Shown here in pieces: positions 55,267 to 64,000 of a DNA stretch of 64,000 bases. The stretch's first letter is position 1, and every line of letters begins with the position of its first letter. Below the pieces are notes generated by a model. The model did not search any database. It was not told the DNA's origin and saw only the letters and a list, made by a program, of their open reading frames with translations. The position numbers and the translations under genes were made by a program. This stretch comes from Entoloma clypeatum. Taxonomy: Eukaryota > Basidiomycota > Agaricomycetes > Agaricales > Entolomataceae. The stretch lies in contig OY751492.1 in assembly GCA_963565915.1 (NCBI GenBank), positions 4,278,001 through 4,342,000 of the forward strand, given 5' to 3'.

Positions 55267-56924
55267 TTACGGGGGTTTAAGTGACCGAGCTCCAACTTGC
55301 TTAGACTGCATTCCCGGTAAACCCGACTTTTCATAATCAGGGTTAACTGCTGGCCGTGCTACCATTTTTGAAAGGTCAATCGAAGCACAAGGCAAAGCAA
55401 AGCAATCTGAGCTCACCCACGTCGAGAAACACATATCCGTGTTCTCAGTCGCGTCCTCCGCATCCACACTGCTCCCCTCCCATCCACCGAGTCGTAAGAA
55501 CTCCACACTGAGCTCCCTCAGCCACCACAAATTCTCGCTCAGAAAATCAAACAGCTGTGGACTCAGTACCGTGACGCGCAGGCTGAGCACCTTGAGGGAT
55601 CCTTCCCTTCGGCCTTCCGTACCAGTACCGCCCTGAAACACCTTCACCAAGCGCCTGACTGCCTCAAGTGATAACGCGGCGTGGTGGAGCGAGACCCTTG
55701 TGAGTGTTTCCTCCGAGGATTGGATGTAAGCGAGGGCTGTGCGAAAGGCCGTGACCGGTGTATACTTGGCCGTCGGAGGGTCACCGACAGGGACTGAGGA
55801 TTGGAAAAGCTCAAAGGTGTTCAGATGGCGCGAAACGGAGGAAAATGTGGAATTGTGCGCGCTATAGTAGAGAGAGGGGTGCGTGGGCACACTTTCTGGC
55901 TGCATGTGCACCTCCTTCAAGTCTCCTGCGTGCATCATGAGAAACCCCGTGACGGCAGGAGATGAGGGGAGGTCCAAAGTGCACGATCTGAGTTTTGGGA
56001 AATGCGGTAGAGAGGCGAGGGTACTTGCGGCTGTCATTGGGCAATGTAAGAATCGGATATTCAGGATACGGAGCGTTGGAGAAACCGCCAGAAGAAATGA
56101 TATGATGGCCTGAAGCTGCGCCGCGGGGCGCTTTGGTGACTGCCGGCAAAAGTCTATCGTTACCTCCTCCAAGGATCGTAGTGTGCATGTGGGAGGAGGG
56201 AGAAGGGAAGCAATATCCGCTCGAGAGGTGTATATCGAGAGCGTGCGGAGGTTGTCGCCGAAGCCAAAGAGATTCCAAGTGTTCGAGAGGGGCAAAGACA
56301 TATATTTTTTGGGGATGCCAGAATACGTCTGTCCTCCGTCAATGGTGAAGCGTGAGACAGAACGCATGTGGGGCGAGACAGCTTTCATGAGTCTATTAAG
56401 CTTGACCGCCCGCGCGAAAGGAGTATGTATCAACCGCCCTAATCCAAATGGAAGATGCGGACACATAAGCGGCCCGAGAAGAGCCCCAATGCCTCTCGGC
56501 CATGGTCGCAAAGCCTCGTCAAGGCAGAGGGTTAATTCGCGAACATAACTGGCACGATGAGGCCCATTCCTGTGAAAGGTTCGGTTAGATTTCCCGGCTG
56601 AAAAGAAGATATGGGTAAGTACCTCAGGTGCCGCAGTAACGTGGCGGGCTTCTTTGGGAAGTTGGAATTCCACCCAATCTTGATCTCGCCATAACGTGCG
56701 TTAAGTGCTGAGTAGAAGAAGGCGGGATTGACGGCGTAGAGGTTTCTGAGTGTTTCGGAAGGAATAAAGAGTGCAATGCGGTGCCATATTTCCGGCGGGA
56801 AGTCGATCCATGGAGACCTTAGATCACCTGGTTGGTATGTCGAAGTGGGACAGCCTGGGGCGTCAGTACCACCCCCGAAAGTCACATACTCACCAGCCTC
56901 AGGCTGTCCCATTTCTACGCCCAT
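55267..56924 (-). CDS. F-box/LRR-like protein
   Basis: Two exons (56924-56623 and 56569-55267) join in frame to 534 aa. The first exon has the mushroom F-box-type block DFPPEIWHRIALFIPSETLRNLYAVNPAFF and ARYGEIKIGWN. The second has an LRR-like stretch with repeated L-x2-L patterns (LRSLEEVTIDFC, LRILNIRFLHC, LRSCTLDL, LTRVSLHHAALS, LKVLSLRV, LRELSVEFLRL). F-box proteins recruit substrates to SCF ubiquitin ligases. The ATG used lies in a zone of tandem repeats, and a GTGAGT...CAG pair (about 56895-56831) could be an alternative first intron, so the N-terminus is uncertain. The two broken relatives at 58.1-58.9 kb and 61-62.3 kb show the family is locally duplicated. Confidence 0.7.
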
Positions 56925-57198
56925 GACGGGGAATCCTAGTGGGAGGTCGATCCATGGATGCCCTAATTGTGCGGAAGTAAGTACGACTCTTGAATCTTGA
57001 AGAAACCCTCATACTCACAGGCCTCAGGCTGTTCCATTTCTACATCCATGGGGAATTCTGGTAGGAGGTCGATCCATGATGGCCCTGGTTATGCCAAAGT
57101 GGGGTCGACGTAAGTACGTCAAACAAACCCCCATAGTACTCACAGGCCTCAGGCTGCCCCATTTCTACATCCATGGCGGGAAGTCAAGAGCAGCCCGG
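56790..57198. repeat. ~125-bp tandem repeats over the F-box gene start
   Basis: Three to four partial copies share GGTCGATCCATGG, ACTCACAGGCCTCAGGCTGT and CCATTTCTAC in the same order (about 56790-56895, 56890-57012, 57013-57138, 57139-57198). On the minus strand each repeat carries an ATG, a short coding block with QPEA and a GTGAGT splice donor, so they look like repeated first exons. Confidence 0.7.
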
Positions 57199-57780
57199 AC
57201 TAAACCAGAATTGTCTGAACCAAGTCTGAACCCCTGTCTGATTTCGTAGACAACTTCTGCGAGACGCACGAGACACTACTCAATGTAATCTCACGACAGC
57301 AGCTGTGAGGGGTACGACGGTAATGCGATACGCACTCCATTTTATTGACTTCAGGCTGCCATTTCGGGAAAAAAAAAACAGAAAAGAAAGTGATTATATA
57401 ATCAGTCGACGAACTACGAAAGGCGCAAAATAGGTCACGTGTTTGATATCATCCAACTTTCCGGCTTGCGCAAACCGACCTCCAAGCCCGCACCAATTCT
57501 ACTTGCCTTCTTCATTCGATGCGTCCAGCCAATACATTATTTCCTGAGATACGGATTAAGATCACACGTCTCGCTCCACCCAGCGACCTGTACCGTCTAT
57601 ACAGCCTGAATGGCTGTTTTCTGCGCGATACGAGATAATTTAAATTATCAACCGCCTCACCGACACAGAAGAGAGATACCTTCGCCGCCCAAGGTACACG
57701 CCATCTTTGGCATGCAGAACCCCGTCTTACAACTCAATGTCCTTGCTCCTCAGTAGCCGCGATCAGATCACCTCGCGCAT
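57199..57780. other. Intergenic, no gene recognised
   Basis: Includes an A-run at 57369-57377 and TTTAAATTAT-type AT-rich sequence near 57640. No coding pattern. Confidence 0.4.
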
Positions 57781-58090
57781 TCAAAACCTACTAATCAGGT
57801 CTCTCTCAATTGCTTCACCATAAACCGAAGTTGCCATGACATAGTCCGGCATATGCCGTTCAATCTGAGGCGGTTCTCGCCCGCCAAGAAGCATCGGCAG
57901 CGACCCAGTCCTCGCTAACATTTCCCAAATATCTTGAACACCACTTCGTTCACGATTTATAACCCTTTTGGCCAAGAAATTCCCGGATACGGATTCGTGG
58001 AGCAATCTAGCCCCACAGGTGTTACGGCTCACCATCGAGGCGCCGTTATCAGAGTTCTCCCATTCCCCGTGCATCTTCCTCGCGTGAAGG

Positions 58091-58905
58091 ATGTACTGCG
58101 GCCTGCGACCCCTTTCCCACCGTGATCAGTTTACCGAGGAAAAGAGTATAGCCCAACACGCTTGTCTCGCCCTTGGCGGGATTTTCCCAACGCTTCGCAG
58201 ATTGAAGATCGTGTCCCATCCTGATTCGCGTCCTGCCGATCGCTTTTACGACCCAGCAAGCCTCTTTCGGGCTTTTGACGGTATCCCCAGCCTCATTTCG
58301 TTTGCAATAGACGTCGGCGGCTACCAGTTGCGAGTGGCTAGTGCTATTCGTCGAGTTAACACGCGAGCACTTTTCAACATCTCAAAGTTCCTTCCGTTCC
58401 GTCCCAGGAATACCCAGAGTCATTGCCTTAAAATCCTCTGGATTTCACCGTCTCTCTGCCTCTCCCTCTACGTCGCTGGCGATGGCGATGGCGCTGGCAT
58501 ATATTCAGTCCTCCAAGGCACGCTGACGATCCTTGTGTTGAAGAACTGTCCCTTGTCTTTTCATGAACTCGAACCATTGTGAAGGCGGGCCTGTCCCCCG
58601 GCGAGATTCCTCGTTGCATGCACCCTTACCACACTCTAAATCAAAGTTACTTCGTTGGATCCTCAGATATTCGACCTTCTGGCAACAAAAACGTTCGCGT
58701 GAATCCCCTACGATGCTGCGCACAAAACTGCCCGGACCCGGCACGTTAGACTGTGGAATGTGCAGGTTGAATATGACGGTATGGCGAAAGTTGTTGCCAT
58801 ACATAATCTCCGAATGCTGATTCGTTCGACAGGAGATCGCTCCCTTTGATGATGAACGGCATGTATTCAGACTCGGACTGGGGACTTCACTCAATATGTC
58901 TCTGA
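58091..58905 (+). pseudogene. F-box family gene remnant, copy 1
   Basis: Plus-strand blocks RPADRFYDPASLFRAFDGIP, FDGIPSLISFAIDVGGY, LTILVLKNCPLSFHELEPL and LLRWILRYSTFWQQK lie in more than one frame with a frame change near 58490. The block AYIQSSKARLTILVLKN matches AYIQSSEETLTRVSLHH of the intact gene at 55267-56924, so it is the LRR half of the same family. No F-box exon was found upstream. The same region is present in inverted orientation at 60980-61720. Confidence 0.65.
58140..58905 (+). repeat. Inverted duplicate arm (partner 60980-61720)
   Basis: Shared strings such as TTTCAACATCTCAAAGTTCC and TTCGACCTTCTGGCAACAAA appear here and, as reverse complement, at 60980-61720. The arms are diverged by substitutions and small indels. 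Confidence 0.8.
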
Positions 58906-59216
58906 TGTCTCTGGTTCGTAGAGGGCGAGACGATTCAAAGCGTCCCGCCGATAAGGCGCTATCAGTACACTATCCCTCAATTACAGCGAAGCCGACCGTA
59001 TATCCCGTATCTCATGAAATTTTGACGAATTAATTCGATCTGCTCATTTGAAGCTGCCACCAGCGCTGTATCGAACAGGTATCACCCTGAGTCCAATTCC
59101 TTCTGCACTACTGAAATGATCGGTACATGCGTGTTTCTTTAACGGTAATTCGGCAAAGACAGATATGTATCTAAGGGTAAGTATCAGTAAGCTTGGTCCT
59201 ATTCTGAGTCGCCGCA

Positions 59217-60137
59217 TCAGGTGAAGATACTGGAACCCACGATCCGAAATGGATTTTTAGACCCGTCTCTAACTTCCCGGGAACTGGCAGGAGTAACGGG
59301 AGGTCCTTGGAATAGCAAGGGAGTAGCCTGAGGACAGGAATGGAAGGAAGGGGAGTAGGAAGGTGAAGCGCTACGTGAAACGGCGGGCACATCACATGGG
59401 ACACTGCATTGGCAGCGTGGAGGGGAAAGGATGTGCGAATGGTGGTCCTGTGTCTGCGCGGCGGTAGGTATGTGATAGTACTGTAGACGCGACCGATCGT
59501 AATATTCTGTCGGATGTATTGGTTGTGAATGGATATCAGTATGACGATGGTCGAAATAAGATGAGGCTTCATGACAGTCCGGAGTGTGGGGGCGCGTCGA
59601 GGTGGTCACCGCGTGAGGAGGAGGTGAAGGATGTGTTGGGCGATGCCTGCCAATCGAGGGTGCTTGTTGGTTAGGAAGCACATGGTGATCCCGCGCTTGC
59701 CTGAGATGCCCTCCAATATCTGACAAGGCCCTGATTAGCGCCCACGTCGCGTTCCAGTCCCGTGTTCCTGGCGTGGTAGTGTATGAGTGAACGACCGAAT
59801 CGAGTTCGGCCTGCAAAGCTTGGACGGAACAGCGCAATGCAGTCTCAAGGGCTGACAGCGGCTCATCGCGCAAGATGGGGACGGATGTGTGGATGGGAAC
59901 AGGTGATTCTGGAAATGCAAGCCCATTACTTATAAAAAAATCTCATCTCCATTGAGAGTAGGCTGACGGACCTCGTGCTTCTTGCCCAGCGGAGTTTTCT
60001 ACCGGTACATTCCTTCGAGATTTAATCGAAGAGTCGTTGTAGCAATCGAAACATTGAGTGTCCGTCCTGTTGAACGAGTTCGAGTTCACGCGGAGAAAAT
60101 TGTCGTGGCCAGCTAGCGAGATCTCGATGGAGGGCAT
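59217..60137 (-). CDS. Hypothetical protein, two exons
   Basis: Exon 1 (60137-59972) and exon 2 (59908-59217) join in frame to 285 aa: MPSIEISLAGHDNFLRVN at the start, a CFDCYN motif, then ALETALRCSVQALQAELDSV, which may form a coiled coil or helix, and a long Pro/His/Ser-rich C-terminus that is probably disordered. No domain was recognised. The clean intron and unbroken frame support a real gene. It lies between the two inverted F-box remnants. Confidence 0.5.
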
Positions 60138-60159
60138 AGGTATTCACCCTTGTTAAAAG

Positions 60160-60979
60160 GGAATGCTCTGAGGTTGATAGCCTCTTTTTAGAATCATCAT
60201 GATGAAGCTAGAGAACCATTGAATACACCTCTTATATAAGATGTGCGAGGCTGTGCACTTTGGTTGGCAAGCCTTTATAAGTTTAAGCGCCAAGCCTGAA
60301 GGCTTGCATGTATTCTAGGCGTGGACTCGTCGGGCTCGCCCCATTCCATTCATCTACTGGCAGTAGCCCCGTTCAAAGTTGACCCCCGACTTTTGTGGTT
60401 GCGGCCAGGTTGGGACACGCCAAGGACACACCAGTTCTTGGTTGGAATAATGTTTCTGAGTCGTCGCACCTTTTGCACCGCATATCGCAGCAGGGAGAGA
60501 ACTCCAGAACTCCGGTAATGCCAGCTTCCCAGACCGGCGAATGTAATTTTTGGATGTCATTCTAACAAGAATGGGCCGGGTGGCGAGGAGTGGGATCGGT
60601 TATTAAATTATAAATTAATTAAACTAAATATTTAAAACAAAAAATAAGAAATAGGATAGAAATAGAAAGCATTTACAAACTTCATAAGGTAGTCAGGTAT
60701 GATAAAATACACGCCCCTCATTGTGGAGTCGATGAAGCAGAAGCGGGGGCCAGAGAAGTATGAAATTGCGCCGCCAGGATGCTGCATATCCCACCCCTTA
60801 TGCACTGCATAAGGAGTGGGTGCGGGTAAGAGACTCGGAGTAACGACCTGTCGCCTGGGTGGACACTAAAAATTAAAATTGAGATTAAAATTTAAAATTT
60901 AAGAAAAATCTACATGCTAAGATCGGTGGGATCCTTCCAGTGCGCTCTATTTTTGGTTTGACATGCTGAATCCGAAAAT
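60160..60979. other. Intergenic, AT-rich tract at 60600-60910
   Basis: TTATTAAATTATAAATTAAT-type sequence (60600-60670) and AAATTAAAATTGAGATTAAA (60865-60900) flank a GC-richer 180 bp. No gene was seen; a small non-autonomous element is possible but no inverted ends were found. Confidence 0.4.
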
Positions 60980-61720
60980 CGGAGACATATTAAGTGAAGT
61001 CCAGTCTGCATACATGCCGTTCATCATGGGCCGCATAAAGGGAGCGATCTCCTGTCGAACGAATCAGCATTCGGAGATTATGTATGGCAACAACTTTCGC
61101 CATACCGTCATATTCAACCTGCACATTCCAGTCTAACGTGCCGGGTACGGGCAGTTTTGTGCGCAGCATCGTAGGGGATTCACGCGAACGTTTTTGTTGC
61201 CAGAAGGTCGAATATCTGAGGATCCAACGAAGCGACTTTGATATAAAGTTTGCTAAGGATGCATACAACGAGGAATTTCGTCGGGAGACAGAACCTTCAC
61301 GATGGTTCGAGTTCATGAAAAGACAAAGGGCGGTTCTTTAACACAAGGGTCAGCGTGCCTTGGAGGACTGAAGATATGCCACAGTCATCGCCAGCGACAT
61401 AGAGGGAGAGGGCACCGATGATGGTAAAATCCAGAGGATTTTAAGGCGATGACTCTGGGTGTTCCTGGGACGGAACGGAAGGAACTTTGAGATGTTGAAA
61501 AGTGCTCTCGTGCTCGACGAATGGCCAAAGAGAGGTAGCCGCTGACGTCGATTGGAAACGAAGTGAGGCTGGGGATACCGTCAAGAGCCCGAAAGAGCAT
61601 TGCTGGGTCATAAGAGCCATCGGCTGGACGCGGCTGCGGAAGGAAGGACACCAACGGGGCCGTGATAGTGAGCCGCACTCGTTGTGAAGCCAGATTCCTC
61701 CATGCCTCCGAACGAGGTGA
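60980..61720 (-). repeat. Inverted duplicate arm (partner 58140-58905)
   Basis: Reverse-complement counterpart of copy 1, about 2.1 kb apart, with the 285-aa hypothetical gene between the arms. Confidence 0.8.
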
Positions 61721-62290
61721 TATTTGAGAATTGAGGAACCTGCCTAGTACCTGCTCGCTGGGTTGCAAGGACCGCCCCAGATCAAATGGTAAATACCGGG
61801 CGAGGTCGCGGGGCGAACGTTTCCTGGTCTGCGGTTGTCGTGGTTGCGGCATCCGGACGGAAACCAGAAGAACACTTGACCCGTAGGTGGCGAATGCGAG
61901 AGGAGATGTGCGAAGACCTGCTATTGTGGCCAGCGAGCAATCAGTACGCTGTCTTATGTAGTGATGAGTAAAAAGTGTTGCACGTACCTCAGGTGCCGAA
62001 GGTACTCCCATCCAATCTTAGTTGCGGGATTGAGGACAATCTCTACCTCTCGATATCACGCATCTAGGGCCAGATCCAAGAATACACGATTGAGCCAGTA
62101 TAGACTGAGAGAGATGGTGGGGCACGTGAAAAGACGTGCGTGCAGTTTTGCGTCTGAGTGAATGGAAAGACGAACGGCAAACGTAGCGGAAACTTCATGG
62201 ACTCGTAAGGCACTTACAACCATGACTTCGGAGAAAAGGTGGTATAGGTTGGTAACCAGGATCGACATACGAGACTGCATTTCTTGAGGG
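60980..62290 (-). pseudogene. F-box family gene remnant, copy 2
   Basis: On the minus strand the first part (62280-61990) has NRVFLDLALDA then, after an in-frame TGA at 62056-62058, YREVEIVLNPATKIGWEYLRHLR. These parallel NPAFFYSALNARYGEIKIGW and LLRHLRYL in the intact gene at 55267-56924. The LRR part (61720-60980) has DGSYDPAMLFRALDGIPSL and LLRWILRYSTFWQQ-like SLRWILRYSTFWQQK, split over frames. The stop sits where the intact paralogue has Arg, so a CGA-to-TGA change is likely. Confidence 0.65.
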
Positions 62291-63547
62291 TTTATATGGT
62301 CAACAATGTTCCGCTGAGTTGCTGTCTATTTAAGGGTTGAACCAAACAAGGACAACTCATCACCATCGCCGTTCCCAACAGCCACCAGCCTTGAGCTTGA
62401 ACCTTCGACAGTGACACATAGAGGTGGAACAATGCACCCGTTCTATGATTTTCCAAAAGGCATCGAGGTCAAAACTCATGATCAGTTTCGAGGCTGTTCT
62501 GATATCGGGCCCCTTGCAGGGTCTACCGTGTGGATGATAGTCGTTCAGCACCCGCGGGGGACACCGAGGGCAACCACGGCCACGGAGGTTCAAAGCATCA
62601 GGATAGTACGCATGAGTGTCATTTCTTTCAGCTACCTGAACTCTGTGCGTCTAGATATCATCCTCTCCTTCATCGATCCATAAGTGAGCCCATCACAACA
62701 CGGCGACGAAAACGACGATGCGGTGGATATGACACCAGATAATTCGCGGGATGTGTTACCAAATAAACCAGGCGTTTCCGACGACTAGGGCTTCAAGCGA
62801 CGGGATTCTAGAGAAACAAAAGCACCACTACCGAGGCCTATCGCCCTCGCCCTCATCCTCGCCGCCCCGTGTCTCGAAGACGGCTTCTTACCGCGACCCC
62901 CACTCCCACGAGACCAAGCCTTCAACGGCCGAACCCCCCTGTTCTATCTTCCATAATACCTTTTCCGTTCCTACCCCCACCTGAACCTGTGCCTACGACT
63001 TCTACGACTGCGACAGCAGCTGCGGTTCAGTTAGGTTGAAGACTTTTGGGACTCGCTCGTCCCACGCCTTCCCTTTCGCTTTTCTTCTGCATGAGACGAT
63101 CGTCATCCAACACCGTCGCCTCGAGGCTACCGTCGCACTTCAAGTCGCGATTCAAGTCCACTACATCATCTGTACCACCACCTCCAACCGACGCTGGCAT
63201 CAGTATCGGTTCCCCACCCCTGGTCGCAGCCTCGCAGAACCCATGCACCAATGCATTCACGGGGGAATTCTGACAGTCTTGCGATTCGTGCGGCGTTGTG
63301 GGAGTGAGGTCATACTAATTTGAGAACCAGTCATGTTCATGGCGCCTGGATCTCAAATGAGAGAGGAAGATGCCATTCATTATGATACCGCCCTTGTCAA
63401 TCACCTTTTCGAAAACGTTTGGAAGGCGGTAATACTCGTCACGACATGTTGACTCTCAAACTCAGATCTAGAATTCGCAGCGTAAGTCATGTGAGCCAGT
63501 CAAAAACTTTGAAACCCCATGCTGCCTTCCCTCTTCCCGCCTTCAAA
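62291..63547. other. Region with only weak coding signal
   Basis: Plus frames at 62411-62683 and 63036-63323 are open, and a Pro/Ser-rich one lies at 62751-62984, but none shows a domain or clear introns. A degenerate Ser/Pro-rich gene (62,700-63,300) is possible. Confidence 0.3.
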
Positions 63548-63900
63548 ATGTCCACACCCGCCGCAGACCCTCCCCTTCATAACGTCAGAAACTACAAGGG
63601 TAAAGTCACTGGGAGATCCATCATTATCCTCAAGGACGACACTTCCATTCCTGACCTATTGGCTGAACTAAGCCCCAACACGTGCATCATCCACGATTTC
63701 GAGGGCATCCTCAATGGCTTCTGCGGTGTGTCCACGTCGTTTCTCTTCCTCGCGACTGAGCAAGCTCGCTGATACCGAATCCGTAAGCTCACCTCGATCG
63801 AAAGTCAATGGACGCAGTGCGTCGCTCCCCCACAGTCGACTGGATCGAAGAAGATGGCTTCGTCTTTGTCGGTAGAATCACTGAGTCTGCCTCAACCTAA
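63548..63900 (+). CDS. Peptidase inhibitor I9 (POIA1-like) family protein
   Basis: The N-terminal exon reads MSTPAADPPLHN, then YKGKVTGRSIIILKDDTSIP and FEGILNGFCG, the beta-strand and FNGF-type core of an I9 fold. After one or two short introns the frame ends VDWIEEDGFVFVG or IDWIEEDGFVFVG, matching the I9 C-terminal IEEDG strand, and stops at 63898-63900. The I9 fold occurs as subtilisin propeptides and as small free inhibitors, e.g. Pleurotus proteinase A inhibitor; the short length fits the second. Two intron models fit: LADTES as a middle exon, or a micro-exon CTCACCTCGATCGAAA. No signal peptide is seen. Confidence 0.6.
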
Positions 63901-64000
63901 CGTCACACGCGTTCCTTCCATATATTGACATGTGCGGTCTCGACCTCAGGGACTCGGACGTGCCGTTGGACCTCGCTGACGAACCTGGCGTTCTTCCCTC

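Noticed and set aside
1..64000. CRISPR arrays, bacterial operons, rRNA genes
   Set aside because: The sequence is eukaryotic with spliceosomal introns; the tandem repeats seen have no spacer structure, and no rRNA-like sequence was seen.

Overview
The window looks like a mushroom-forming basidiomycete (Agaricomycete). Genes carry many short GT-AG introns of about 45-60 nt. The gene families are typical of that class: a STE3 pheromone receptor with CaaX pheromones, a NACHT-WD40 protein, DUF6698- and DUF6532-like proteins, an OTT_1508-like deaminase, F-box proteins, and Plavaka, hAT and Helitron transposons. The genus cannot be named from sequence alone. All family names come from recognising motifs by eye; no database was searched.

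Layout. 1-8,050 is a pile of nested elements: a Helitron Rep gene broken by a Ty3/Gypsy element (LTR 2385-2754, gag, pol) that lost everything after RNase H, then a 5'-truncated LINE (6442-7839) with a 14-bp target-site duplication. 8,080-8,790 is a CCAAC-rich minisatellite. 9,511-18,460 holds decayed copies of a basidiomycete repeat family, a DUF6532-like gene, a Plavaka tail and a hAT transposase. 18,724-21,275 is a non-autonomous element with roughly 700-bp inverted arms and a 6-bp target-site duplication. 21,286-24,419 has a transposon-like ORF followed by an intact four-exon Cys-rich/PHD-finger gene. 24,539-25,283 is a decayed STE3 receptor. 26,195-37,267 is a Plavaka transposase gene split by a full-length Copia element (28,234-34,990) with identical LTRs.

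37,845-53,950 is the gene-rich part: an OTT_1508-like deaminase, a small conserved zinc-binding protein, a DUF6698 gene, a MITE, a NACHT-WD40 gene with one nonsense codon, and then a pheromone precursor, an intact six-exon STE3 receptor and a second pheromone precursor. The last three form a B-type (P/R) mating locus: lipidated pheromones act on seven-helix receptors of a compatible partner to control nuclear migration and clamp fusion. The receptor relic at 24.5 kb suggests that the locus has been spread out or duplicated with transposon growth.

55,267-62,290 is an F-box/LRR family cluster with one apparently intact gene and two broken copies in inverted orientation around an unrelated small gene. 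The window ends with a probable peptidase-inhibitor I9 (POIA1-like) gene at 63,548-63,900.

Almost every in-frame stop in the decayed genes is TGA, which fits C-to-T decay at CpG or a RIP-like process.
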